Below are positions 1-13,500 of a DNA stretch of 64,000 nucleotides, in pieces. Each line of letters starts with the position of its first letter. The first letter of the stretch is position 1. The notes under the pieces were generated by a model. The model saw nothing but the letters and a program-made list of their open reading frames with translations, searched no databases and was not told the DNA's origin. Source of the stretch: Apiosordaria backusii (Eukaryota; Ascomycota; Sordariomycetes; Sordariales; Lasiosphaeriaceae); contig JAUKTV010000003.1 in the NCBI GenBank assembly GCA_030549205.1, positions 1 through 64,000 of the forward strand. The letters are read 5' to 3'. The position numbers and the translations under genes were made by a program.

Positions 1-3000
1 TTCGTCACATTTAGTTAAAGTAAATAGCTAACTATAAATAGATTTAGCACTTTCCTTATACTTAGCTTAGTTATTATTAATAAAGCTAATAAGCTTTAAA
101 TTACTATTAAAGCTGTAACCAATAGTACTATAAATACTAAAATAGAGGTAAAAAAGTAGTGATTTTATAGCTTTTAAGTAGGTATTAGTAGACTATATTA
201 GGTATTATAAAAGCTATTAAATATTAAAGGCTATATTAGGCTTGGTTTAAACTATAGTATATATTAAAGTATTAATTAGTTATTAATATAAGTACTGATT
301 AGAGGGGCTTACGGAGGTTTTAAGCCTATTGCCTTTACCTATAATTCTAAAGCTTAGTAAAAAGGAAGTTAACTTAGTATTAATTCTAAAATATTTAATT
401 GCCTTTATAATATAAGCCTTTTAATAGATTTAAAGGTACTGTTAAGGCCTATTATGTTTAATTTAAATACTAAAGAAGTAGTAAGTAAGACCTAAATCTT
501 TAATATTATAATACTCTTTTATAGCGTTCTTTAGGGCTTAAAGCTATAAAGGCTTAGGGCCTATAATTAAGTAGTCGTTAACGTAGTTAATAATAAAGAT
601 TTTATAATTTAGGTAAAAATAGGTAACTATATTAGAGATAAAAGGCTTAAAATCTAAAACTTAAGTTATTATAAAGACCTTCTATTATTAAAGGTAAGAA
701 GCCTATTTTAAACTATATAAGGATTTCTTTAATAGAATAACTTAGTCTTTAATAAGGTTTTATTTAACTACCTTTAGTAATATTATAATATTAGTACTAT
801 TATAGGTAAATTTAAGTAGTCTTTATAGAATTTTAATATAGATATTAAAATCGGTTTTTAAGTTTAAAAAGGCTTCTATAAAGTCTATTTACTTTAAATC
901 CTAATTAAATATAATTGCAAAGGCTAATATAATTTTCTAAGTTAGAAGTTTTATAATAAAAGTATAAGTCTATTTAAAATCGATTTTAAAGGCCTATTAA
1001 AAACCTTAAATAATTAATTAAGCTTTAAACTTTATTATAATACCTTATAAATTCTTCTTATCTTTAAAAACCTAGTAGTTTATAATAGGCTTCTTTTTAG
1101 TTTAAAATTAGTAGATAAAATAGAAGGTTTTAATAATAAAAAGTTAGTATAATTTAGTAAAAATAGCCTATAATTATTGCTTTTTTTTAAGGTATTTTAA
1201 GGCTTACTTAAAGGTATTAAGCTTTAAGGCCTTTATAGAATAGTATTCTTTATAGTAGGAAATTAAATAAGAAATAAGCTTACTATAATTTATATTATTT
1301 ATAAGTATAAATTCCTTATATTGCTTTTATAAGGCTTAAAGTAAAGGGATCTTAATAGTAATAGAGGGTATTATAGGTATTAAAGTTATAAGCTTAGGTA
1401 ATAGTTAAGTAAGTAGTATAGAGGATAATTTAAGTACTAGGAAATTAGGAATTAATAAAATAGAAGGACTATAAATAAAGAGCTTAAGGGCTTAAATAGT
1501 AGTATTTTCTTTTAATTTATTAAAGTAGTTAAAGACTTTTAAGGGACTTATAGGGCTTAAAGGACCTATAATCTAAACTAATAGGTCCTTATAGAACTTA
1601 ATAAATCTAATTTTAATAACTTTATTTAGGCTTAAATAGATTAAATAGGTCTAATAACTTAAAATAGCTATAAGTCTTTCTTTAGTTCCTTAAAAGGTAA
1701 ACTTAAAATCTATAGTTTAATCTTTAATAGGGATATATACTATAACCTTAATATTTATAACCTTATAATTTAAAAGGCTTAGTTAATATAGTATTTAAAA
1801 GGGCAATAGTTTATTATAAAAGGCTTAGTAAGGTATAAAATCCCTAAAGCTTTAGGCTATATAGTTAATAATTTTTACTATAAAAATAGCTATATATCTT
1901 TAGAAAGTAATAGAAAGGTCTAAAGTTAAAATAGTAGTTCTAAAATAGTTTAAAATAACCTTAATAAAACGTTTAATTAGGCTATTTTAATTAAAAGTTT
2001 TAAGGCTTAATATATTAAAGCTAATGCCTTTTTTAATAAGGTAGGTATTTAAAGAAAGGACTTCTTTTTCTTTATTATAGTAAAAATAAATAGGATATTA
2101 TTAGAAAGTATTATTTAGGCCTTTAAATAGTAAATAAAGTATTGTAATGGTATTATTTTTAATAATTAATAGCTTAAGGAATTGGAAATAGGTTTTTTAA
2201 TTTACTATAATTAAACTATAAGGTTTTTTTAATAATAGAATAGGCTTAATAGTAATAATGTCATTTTTTAAATAGCTTAGAGTAAAAGAAGGGTTTTAAA
2301 TAGGATTTTTAAAAAGCCTTTAAAGGATTTTTATAGTATTATAGCTTTTATAAATTAAATTTTTAAGCTTAACCTTTTATAAATTAAATATACCTTTAAT
2401 AATAAAAAAGGTCTTTTTTAAAAGGTTAAGATCTATATACTTAAGTTATATATATTAAAGGATAGTTAATTGAACTAGGGTTAGTAAAGGTTTATTAGGA
2501 TTTTTAAAAGACCTATCTTTCTTTAAAAAGTTAAGAGCTTTAAAGAAGACCTTTTTTAAAATTTTAAAAGCTTTAAAGGCTTTAAGGAAAGTAAAGTAAC
2601 TATTAAAGTATTACTAATAAAATACTTTTAATTAAGGTTAGCCTTTAAGGCTAAGGTGAAACTTTAATCTTTTAAAATTTAAAAGGATAATAAAATTACA
2701 GTTACTATCGGTAAGTTTTTAACTATATAGGGCTTTTTTAATACTATATAAACAGTCTTTATTAATGATATTTAATAGAAAAGTAAGAATAAAGAAGGTT
2801 TTAATAAGGTTAATAGTTAAAAAATAAGCCCTATTATTATAAGTTTTAATAAAGAATTAGACTTTTATAGTGCCTTTATTAATAATTTTTATAAAGCTAC
2901 TTTCTATAGTTAAAAGCTTAATTTTTACTTTAATAAGGTTAGTAAAAAGGTTTTTATTATTATAAATATAAACTATAAACTTAGTATTAAAAAGTTAAGC

Positions 3001-5305
3001 TTTTTTTAAGGTTAAGTTAATATAGTTAGTTAAGTTAATAGGTATAAAAGGTAGGATCTTAAAACGTAAGGATACTGTAAATCTAATAAAGCTATAGTAT
3101 TTATAAAGTATAATTGGCTTTAAAGGTTTAGTACTATAAAAGCTTATATTAAGATTAAAGTTTATTATAAAAGAAATTTTCTTAAAATTTTTAAAGTCTT
3201 TAATATTCTCTTTCTTTTTATCTTCCTTTTTCTTTTTCTTTATTTTAATAAGCTTAGGCTTTATAGGGTTTTTTATAGAGGCATTTAAAGCCTTTAAAGC
3301 TTTAAAATCTTTAATAAAAGTAGTATAAAAATAAAGTATAGAAAAGGCTTAGGTAATTATAATATTAGAAATATAGGTTTTAACTAAAAGCTTCCCTTAT
3401 AAGAATTTTAATATAGAATAGTAAGAATAGTTAAAATTATACTTATTTTAATAAATTAAAACTTTAAAGTATTTATACTATAGTAGAAAACTACCTTTTA
3501 ATAAGTTTAAATAGTAATTAACTTAATCAATAAGCTAAATTATAATATTTAAACTTTAAAGCTTTATAATAAAGGTATTAAACTTAGTATTATATTTAAT
3601 TACTTTTAATAAACTATTAAATTTAATAATATAGTAAGCTTTATAGAGCTTATTTTAAAGAATAGCCTAAGTAAGGGTATACTAAGCTTATAATTATTAA
3701 AAAAGGATTATTAAGGAGTTTTCGGTTTTAATAGTAAGTAGTAGGCCTGTTTATAGGGTATTTTAAATAGTAAAAAGAAAGAAGGCTTTTAAGTTATTGT
3801 TTAATAAATTAATAATTAACTTAGGCTTATTTATAAACTTAAAAAGGTTTAAAACTTTTATTTAAATAGTAAAAGCTTAGTATTAAAAGTATTAGTTTTT
3901 AAGACCTAAAAGCTTTTGTTTTTTAATAAAGTAAAGGACCTATTTATTAAGATCCTTTATTAAAAGTACAGTAGTCTTTTAAATAGTTTAACTTAAAGAA
4001 GGTACTATAATAGGTATAGCAATAGAGGTTAATAGATCTATATAAGCTAAAGTAATTGAAGATAAAGGTAGTATAGGTAAGTTTATAAAAGGTTTAAAAA
4101 AAGATTTAAAGGGGTTTAAAGTAGTATATTTTAATAGAAAGCAAGTATTGAAATTGTTAATATAAATATTGACTTCATTAATTTTAATATTTAAAGTTTT
4201 AATTTAATTAATAAGACCTATTATAATAGCCTTAATCTTACTATTAAAGGTAATTATAAGGTTATTTTATAGTTATTGAAAGTACTAAGTAAAGTTAAGG
4301 CCTTTAAAAAGGTTAGAAGTTAATAGAAGGCTAAAGGTCTTTAAAGCTTTAAAGCTTATAGGAAGGTTATATATATCTTTATTCTTTATAGTAAAAGAAG
4401 TTAAAGGCTTAAAAGGGAAGTAAAAGTATTGTTGGAAGTGTTAAAATGTTGTTTTTTAAGTCTTTTAGCGTTTAAAAAGGAAGTAAAAGTACTATTGGAA
4501 GTATTAGAATGCTATTTCTTAGGTCTTTAGTAATTTAAAATAAATAAGGCTTATAGGATAGGTATTATTATAAAGGCTATAAGATAAAGAAATTTACTTA
4601 GGTAGTATAAGCCTAGGTTTATAATCTGTTAAAATAGGTATTTTATAGGCCTATAAGTATAGACTTATATAGGGAATGGTGTAAAATATTAAAAGTAAAG
4701 AAGACTTTGTTTATAATATATAATAGTAGTTAGGTATTAAAGGAAGGTAGATTATAAGGGCGATGTTTTATAATATATAAAAGGTAGATACTATAATATA
4801 AGCTTATAAAGTACTGTAAAATATAGTAAATTAATATATTAAATTAACTTATTAATTAAGAAAATATTATAGTAAATAGTTATAAGGGATAAGATTTATT
4901 ATAGGTCTTTAGCCTTATATTACTTTCTAAACCTCTTTTTATTTTAAGGCCTAAATGTCTATTAAATCTATTAACTATAGGGCTTAAATGCCTATTAAGT
5001 CCGCTAACTATAGGGCCTAAATGCCTATTAAGTCTACTAACTATAGACTTAGTTAGCTAGCTAAGTTTAACTGTTAAATATACTAATTAAAAGCCGTTTA
5101 TAGGGTATAGGGCGTTAACGTTTTATCGTTATAGTATACTAACTGTTTAGAGCTTCGAGCTATTTTAAGGGTCCAAAGACTACTGCGATTGCTATAGTAG
5201 AGTATTAGTAAGTGCTATAATTCTAAGCTATTGGTTGTTGTTGGCTCTGTAGGTTATAGGCTAAAATATACTATAAAGTCTATAACTAAGTGCTGTATTT
5301 TAATA
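1..5305 (-). mobile_element. Copia-type LTR retrotransposon copy A, RIP-degraded, 3' end outside window
   Basis: This is a minus-strand Ty1/Copia element. Its interior (about 11-4626) is co-linear with the reverse complement of copy C from C's RNase H region to the end of C's 5' LTR. Its 5' LTR lies at the right (4627-5305). The RNase H end and 3' LTR lie beyond the left edge, and the first ten or so bases do not match the other copies. All frames are full of stops and the sequence is TpA-rich, as expected after RIP. The reverse transcriptase YxDD box is still recognisable at 574-585 (minus strand), reading Y-V-N-D. Copy A is less mutated there than copies B and C. It sits inside the left LTR of copy B. 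Confidence 0.85.
4627..5305 (-). repeat. 5' LTR of copy A (679 bp)
   Basis: The boundaries follow from alignment by eye with the LTRs of copies B and C. The left edge starts TGTTAAAATAGG, and the right edge ends TTTTAATA, a RIP version of the complement of TGTTGAA. The length of 679 bp equals the right LTR of copy B. Immediately to the right, LTR sequence resumes at LTR nucleotide 93, which marks the insertion point in copy B. Confidence 0.85.
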
Positions 5306-5892
5306 TATAATAGTGGCTAGGCACTAAAGGAAGGTAGATTATAGAAGCAATGTCCTGCAATATATAGAAGGTAAATATTGTAATATAGGCTTATAAGGTA
5401 TTGTAAAATATAGTAAACTAATATATTAAATTGACTTATTAGTTAGAAAAATATTACAGGAAACAGTTATAAAGGACAAAATCTATTATAGGTCTTTAAC
5501 TCTATATTACCTTTTAAACCTTTCTCTATTTTAAAGCCTGAATGCCTATTAAATCTGCTAACTATAAAGCTTAAATACCTATTAAGTCTATTAACTATAG
5601 GGTCTAAATGCTTATTAAATCTGCTAATTATAAACTTAATTGATTAATTAAGTTTAATTATTAAGTATATTAATCGGAAGCTATTTATAGGGTATAGGGT
5701 ATTAACATTTTACTATTATAGTACGTTAATTACTTAGGGCTTTAGGCTACTTTAAGGGTTTAAAGACTACTGCAATTACTATAGTAAAATGTTAATAAGT
5801 ACTATAATTCTAAACCGTTAATTATTATTAGCCTTATAAGTTATAGGCTAAAATATATTATAAAGTCTATATTTAAGTGCTATATTTTAATA
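5306..5892 (-). repeat. Left (3') LTR of copy B, interrupted by copy A
   Basis: This block matches LTR nucleotides 93-679, so the first 92 bp are missing on this side. The 587 bp here plus 92 equals the full 679-bp LTR, so copy A inserted into this LTR and the missing part should lie left of the window. It is followed at 5893 by CCTCCTTTATA, the complement of the polypurine tract seen before the 3' LTR of copy C. Confidence 0.85.
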
Positions 5893-8800
5893 CCTCCTTT
5901 ATAACTGCAGTATATAGTATTAATTAAAAAGGCTTAAAAAGGTTTAATAGTAAAATAAAGGTATTAAATAGTACTATAGGTAAAGCCTTAATAAGGCCAT
6001 TAGTAAGCATTTTCTTTATAAAAAAATAGGTTATAGTAATAACTTTAATAAATATAGCCTCTTTAACTCTTTAAAATCAAATTAAAGTATATTTAATTTA
6101 GCGATTATACTTATTACTATAAGTAGTAATAATAGAGCGTTTATTATTATATAATAGAAAGGTAAGGCTTATAATAGGCCTAGAAATTTCCTAAAAAAGA
6201 CCCCTAAGCTATATAGCTTCCTTAAAGCCTTTAATAAACTTAATATATTCGGCCTCTAAAGTACTAAAGGATATAGTAGATACTTTTTTAGATTTCTAAC
6301 TAATAGGTCTTTTAACTAAAGTAAATAGCTAACTATAAGTAGATTTAATACTTTCCTTATACTTAGTCTAATTACTATTAGTAAAGCCGATAGGCTTTAA
6401 GTTACTATTAAAGCTATAACTAATAGTACTATAAATATTAAAATAGAGGTAGGAAAGTAGTAATTTTATAGCTTTTAAGTAAGTATTAATAGGCTATATT
6501 AAGTATTGTAAAAGCTATTAAATGTTAAAGGCTATATTAAGCTTAGTTTAAACTATAGTATATATTAAAGTACTAATTAGATATTAATATAGATACTAAT
6601 TAGAGAGGCTTATAGGGGTTTTAGGCCTATTGCCTTTATTTATAATTCTAAGGCTTAATAAAAGGGAAGTTAACTTAATATTAATTTTAAAGTACTGAAT
6701 TGCCTTTATAATATAGGCCTTTTAATAGATCTAAAGACGCCGTTAAGGCCTATTGTATTTAATTTAAATACTAAAGAAATAGTAAGTAAGATTTAAGTCT
6801 TTAATATTATAGTACTTCTCTATAGCGTTCTTTAAGGTTTAAAGCTATAAAGGCTTAAGACTTATAATTAAGCAGTTATTAATATAGCTAATAATAAAGA
6901 TTTTATAGTTTAAATAAAAATAGGTAGCTATATTGGAGATAAAGGGTTTGAAATCTAAAGCTTAGGTTATTATAAGGACCTTCTATTATTAAAGGTAAGA
7001 AGCTTACTTTAAGCTATATAAGGATTTCTTTAATAAGATAACTTAATCTTTAGTAGGGTTTTATCTGGCTGTTTTTAATAATATTATAATACTGGTATTA
7101 CTATAAGTAAATTTAAGTAGTCTTTATAGAATTTCAATATAGATATTAAAATCGGTCTTTAAATTTAAAAAGGCTTTTATAAAGTTTATCTACTTTAAAT
7201 CTTAATTAAATATAACTGTAAAGGCCAGTATAATTCTCTAAGTTAAAGGCCCTATAGTAAAAGTATAAGTCTATTTAAAATCGATTTTAAAGGCCTATTA
7301 AAAACCTTAAGTAACTAATCGGGCCTTAAACTTTACTATAATACCCTGTAAATTCTTTTTATTTTTAAAGACCTAGCGGCTTATAATAAGCTTCTTTTTA
7401 ACTTAAAATCGGCAGATAAAATAAAAGGTTTTAATAATAAGAAGTTAATGTAATTTAGTAAAGATAGTCTATAACTACTACTTTTTTTTAAGGTATTTTA
7501 AGGCTTATTTAAAGATATTAGACTTTAAGGCCTTTATAAAATAGTACTTTTTATAGTAAAAAACTAAGTAAGAAATAAGCTTATTATAATCTATATTATT
7601 TATAGGTATAAATTCCTTACATTACTTTTATAAAGTTTAGGATAGAGGGATCTTAATAATAATAGAAGATACTATAGGTATTAGAATTATAGGCTTAAAT
7701 AGTAGCTAAGTAGGTAGTATAAAGGATAATTTAAATATTAAGAAATTAGGAATTAATAGAATAGAAAGACTATAAATAGAAGGCTTAAAGACTTAAATAG
7801 TAATATCTTTCTTTAACTTATTAAAGCAATTAAGGACCTTTAAAGGACCTATAGTACTTAAAGAACCTATAATCTAAACCAATAGGTCCTTATAGAATTT
7901 AATAAAGCTGGTTTTAATAACTTTATTTAAGCTTAAATAGACTAAGTAAGTCTAATAACTTAAAATAGCTATAAGTCTTTCTTTAATTTTTTAAAAGGCA
8001 AGCTTAAAACCTATAGTTTAATCCTTAATAAGGATATATACTATAACCTTAATACCTATAGCCTTATAGTTTAAAAGGTTTAGCTAATATAATACTTAAA
8101 AAGATAACAGTTTATTATAAAAGGCTTAATAGGGTATAAAATCCTTAAAGCTTTAGACTATATAGTTAATAATTTCTACTATAAAAATAGTTATATATTT
8201 TTAAAAAGTAATAGGAAGGCTTAAAGCTAAAATAGTAGCTTTAAAATAGTTTAAAATAACCCTAATAGAATGCTTAGTTAGGCCATTTTAATTAAAAGTT
8301 TTAAGGCTTAATATACTAAAGCCGATGCTTTTTTTAATAAGGTAGGTATTTAAAGGAAGGACTTTTTTTCTTCTATTATAATAAAAGTAAGTAAGGTATT
8401 ATTAAAAAGTATTGTTTAAGCCTTTAAATAGTAAACAAAGTATTATAATAGTATTATCCTTAATAGTTAAAAGCTTAAGAAATTAAAAATAGATCTTTTA
8501 ATCTACTATAATTAAATTATAAGGCTTTTTTAATAGTAGAATAGGCTTAATGGCAATAATATCTTCCTTTAAACGGCTTAAAGTAAAAGAAAGGTCTTAA
8601 ATAAGATTCTTAAAAGGCCTTTAAAGGATTTTTATAGTATTATAGCTTTTATAAATTAAATCCTTAAGCTTAACCTTTTATAAATTAAATATATCTTTAA
8701 TAATAAAAGAGGTTTTTTTTAAAAGGTTAAGACCTATATACTTAAGCTATATATACTAAAGGATAGCTAATTAAACTAAGGCTAGTAAAGGCTTATTAGA

Positions 8801-9895
8801 ATCCTTAAAAGACTTATCCTTTTTTAAAAAGTTAAAAGCTTTAAAGAAGACTTCCTTTAAAATTTTAAAAGCTTTAAAGGCTTTAAAGAAAGTAAGGTAA
8901 CTATTAAAGTATTATTAATAAAATACTTTTAACTAAAATTAGCCTTTAAGGTTAAGATAAAACCTTAATCTTTTAAAATTTAAAAAAGTAATAAGATTGC
9001 AATTACTATTAGTAAGCTTTTAACTATATAGGGCTTTTTTAATACTATATAAACAGTCTTTACTAACAATATTTAGTAGAAAAGTAAAAATAAAGAAGGT
9101 TTTAATAAGGCTAATAGTTAAAAAATAAGCCCTATTATTATAAGTTTTAATAAAGAATTGGACTTTTATAGTACCTTTACTAATAATTCTTATAAAGCTA
9201 CCTTTTATAATTAAAGGCTTAACCTTTACTTTAATAAAGTTAATAAAAAGGTTTTTATTATTATAAATATAGACTGTAAATCTAATGTTAAAAAGCTAAG
9301 CTTTTTTTAAAGCTAAGTTAGTATAGTTAGTTAGATTAATAAGTATAAAAAGTAGGACTTTAAAAGGTAAGAATACTATAGACTTAATAAAGCTATAGTA
9401 TTTATAAAATATAGTTAGCTTTAAAGGTTTAATATTATAAAAGCCTATATTAAAATTGAAGCTTACTATAAAAGAAATTTCTTTAGAATTTCTAAGGTTT
9501 TTAATATCCTCTTTCTTTTTATCCTTCTTTTTCTTTTTCTTTTTTTTAATAAGCCTAGGCTTTATAAGGTTCTTTATAAAGGTATTTAAAACCCTTAAAG
9601 CTTTAAAATCCTTAATAAAGGTAATATAAAAATAAAGTATAGAAAGGGCTTAGGTAACTGTAGTATTGGAAATATAGGTTTTAGTTAAAAACTTCCTCTA
9701 TAAGAATTCTAATATAAGGTAGTGAAAATAGCTAAAATTATATTTATTTTAGTAAATTAGAGCTTTAAAGTATTTATATTATAGTAAAAAACTGCCTTTT
9801 AATAAGTTTAGGTAGTAATTAACTTAGTTAATAAGCTAAATTATAATACTTAAGCTTTAAAGCTTTATAATAAGGGTATTAAATTTAATATTGTA
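5893..9895 (-). mobile_element. Copy B Copia interior, 3' portion (RNase H, RT, integrase side)
   Basis: This is the minus-strand interior of copy B from the polypurine tract inward, closely paralleling copy A. The RNase H region is near 6200-6350 and the RT YxDD box is at 6875-6886 on the minus strand, reading Y-I-N-N. No open frame survives. It ends with TTGTA (9891-9895), the left copy of the target duplication made by copy C, and the interior resumes after copy C at 16,284. Confidence 0.85.
9891..9895. repeat. Target-site duplication of copy C (left)
   Basis: TTGTA here is repeated at 16279-16283. Removing copy C and one TTGTA restores continuous copy B sequence that parallels copy A around 3590-3620, which confirms the insertion boundaries. 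Confidence 0.9.
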
Positions 9896-10568
9896 TGTTG
9901 AAATATAGCACTTAGTTGTAGACTTTACAGTGTATTTTGGCCTATAACCTATAGGGCTAATAACAACCAATGGCTTAGAATCACAGCGCTTACTAACACT
10001 CTATTACAGCAATTGCAGTAGTCTTCAGACCTTTAAAGCAGCCTAAAGCCCTAGGCAGTTAACGTACTATAACGGTAAAACGTTAGCGCGTTATACCCTA
10101 TAAACAGCTTCTAACTAGCGCACTTAACAGTCAGACTTAGCTAGCTAGTTAAGTCTATAATTAGTAGACTTAATAGGCATTTAGGCCTTAACGGACTTAA
10201 CAGATATTCAGGCCTTGCAGTTAACGGACTTAATAAGCATTCGGGCTTTAAAATAAAGAGAGGTTTAGAAAGCAATATAGAACTAAAGACCTATAATAGG
10301 TCTTATCCTTTATAACTGTTTACTATAATATTTTTCTAATTAATAAGTCAATTCAATATATTAGTTTACTATATCTTACAGTACCTTATAAACCTATATT
10401 ATAGTATTTACCTTCTATATATTATAAAATATCGCTTCTATAATCTACCTTCCTTTAATACCTAACTACTACTGTATACTATAAATAAAGCCCTCTTTAC
10501 TTTTAATATTCTATACCGTTCCCTATATAGATTTATACCTATAAGCTTATAAGACACCTATCTTAATA
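9896..10568 (+). repeat. 5' LTR of copy C (673 bp)
   Basis: It starts TGTTGAAATATAGC and ends TCTTAATA, the latter a RIP version of a CA-ending terminus. It is followed directly by GGTTATAAGCCTAGG, conserved in all three copies and in the position of a primer-binding site; I cannot assign the tRNA. The less mutated LTR of the pair, it still contains several CpA dinucleotides changed in the 3' LTR. Confidence 0.88.
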
Positions 10569-13500
10569 GGTTATAAGCCTAGGCTTATACTGTTTAAGTA
10601 AATTTCTTTATTTTATAGCCTTTATAATAATACCTATCCTATAAGCCTTATTTATTTTAAATTACTAAAGACCTAAGAAATAGCATTCTAATACTTCCAA
10701 TAGTACTTTTACTTCCTTTTTAAACGCTAAAAGACTTAAAAAATAACATTTTAACACTTCTAACAATACTTTTACTTCCCTTTTAAGCCTTTAACTTCTT
10801 TTACTATAAAGAATAAAGATATATATAACCTTCCTATAAGCTTTAAAGCTTTAAAGACCTTCGGCCTTCTATTAACTTTTAACCTTTTTAAAGGCCTTAA
10901 CTTTATTTAATACTTCTAACAACTATAGAATAACCTTATAGTTACTTTTAATAGTAAAATTAAGGCTATTATAGTAGGTCTTATTAATTAAATTAAAGCT
11001 TTAAATATTAAAATCAACTAAGTTAATACTTATATCGATAATTTCAATACTTACTTTTTACTAGAACGTACTACTTTAAGCCCCTTTAAAGTCTTTTTCT
11101 AAACCTTCTATAAACCTATCTATACCACTCTTATCTTTAATTACTTTAGTTTATATAGGTCTATTGGCCTCTATTACTATGCCTATTATAGTACCCTCTT
11201 TAAATTAAACTGTTTAAAAGACTACTATATTTTTAATAAAAGATCTTAATAAATAGATCCTTTACTTTATTAAAGAATAAAAGCTTTTAAATCTTAAAAA
11301 CTAGCGTTCTTAATATTAAGCTTTTACTATTTAAATAAAGGTTTTAAGCCTTTTTAAGTTTATAAATAAGCCTAAGTTAATTACTAATTTACTAAATAAT
11401 AACTTAAAAGCCTTCCTTCTTCTTACTATTTAAAATACCCTATAAGTAAACCTACTACTTACTATTAAGGCCGAAAACTCCTTAATAACGCTTTTCTAAT
11501 AATTATAAGCTTAGTATATCCCTACTTAAGCTGTCCTTTAAGATAAGCTCTATAAGGCTTACTATATTATTAAATTCAATAGTTTATTAAAAGTAATTAA
11601 ATACAATATTAAGTTCAATACTTTTAATATAAAGCTTTAAAGCTTAAGTATTACAATTCAGTTTATCGATTAGGTTAATTATTACTTAAACTTATTAAAA
11701 GGCAGTTTTCTACTATAATATAAATACTTTAGAACTCTAATTTACTAAAACGAATATAATTTCGGCTATTCTTACTACCTTATATTAGAATTTTTATAGA
11801 AGGAGCTTTTAACTAAGACCTATATTTCCAATACTATAGTTACTTAAGCCCTTTTTATACTTCGTTTCTATACTACCTTTATTAAGGATTCTAAAGCTTT
11901 AAAAGCTTTAAATACCTTTATAAAAAACCCTATAGAGCTTAAGCTTATTAGAAAAAAGAAAAAGAAAAAAAAAGATAAAAAGAAAGAAGATATTAAAAAC
12001 CTTAGAAATTTTAAAGAAATTTCCTTTATAGTAAGCTTTAATCTTAATATAAGCTTCTACAATATTAAACCTTTAAAACTAACTATACCTTATAAATACT
12101 ATAGCTTTATTAAGTTTACAATATCCCTATTTTCTAAAGTCTTACCTTCTATATCTATTAACTTAGTTAATTATACTAACTTAGCTTTAAAAGAAGCCTA
12201 GCTCTTTAATATTAAATTTACAGTCTATATTTATAATAATAAAAACCTTTTTATTAACTTTATTAAAGTAAAGGTTAAGCCTTTAATTATAGAAGGTAAC
12301 CTTATAAAAATTATCAGTAAAGGCATTATAAAAGTCCAATTCTTTACTAAAACCTATAATAATAGGGCCTATTTTTTAACTATTAGCTTTATTAAAACCT
12401 TCTTTATTCTTACTTTTCTATTAAATATTGTTAATAAAGACTACTTATATAGTATTAAAAAAGCCTTATATAGTTAAAAGCTTACTAATAGTAATTACAA
12501 TCTTATTACCCTTTTAAATTTTAAAAGATTAAGGTTTTACTTTAACCTTAAAGGCTAACCTTAGTTAAAAATATCCTACTAACAGTACTTTAGCAATTAC
12601 CTTACTTTCCTTAAAGCCTTTAAAGCTTTTAAAATTTTAAAGGAAGTCTCCTTTAAAGCTTTGAACTTTTTAAAGAAGAATAAGTCTTTTAAGGATTTTA
12701 ATAAGCCTTTACTAACCTTAATTTAATTAACTATCCTTTAATATATATAGCTTAAGTATATAGGTCTTAATCTTTTAAAAAAGACCTTTCTTATTACTAA
12801 AGGTATATTTAATTTATAAAAGGTTAAGCTTAAAGATTTAATTTATAAAAACTATAATACTATAAAAATCTTTTAAAAGCCTTTTAAAAATCCTATTTAA
12901 AACCCTTCTTTTACTTTAAACCATTTAAAAGAGGATATTGTTATTATTAAGCTTATTCTACTATTAAAAAAGCCTTATAGTTTAATTATAGTAGATTGAA
13001 AGACCTATTTTTAATTTTTTAAACTATTAATTATTAAAGATAATGCCATTACAGTACTTTATTGACTATTTAAAGGCCTAAATAATACCTTCTAATAATA
13101 CCTTACTTACTTTTACTATAATAAAAGAAAAAAAGTCCTTCCTTTAAATACCTACCTTATTAAAAAGGATATCGGCTTTAATATATTAAACCTTAAAACT
13201 TTTAATTAAAATGGCTTAGTTAAGTATTTTATTTAGGTTATTTTAAACCATTTTAAGGCTACTATTTTAACTTTAAGCCTCCCTATTACTTTTTAAAAAT
13301 ATATAGCCATTCTTATAGTAAAAATCATTAATTATATAGCCTAAAGCTTTAAAGATTTTATACTCTATTAAGCCTTTTATAATAAATTATTATCCTTTTA
13401 AACGCTATATTAGCCAAACCTTTTAAATTATAGAACTATAAGTATTAAAGTTATAATATATATCCCTATTAAAGATTAAACTATAGGCTTTAAACTTACC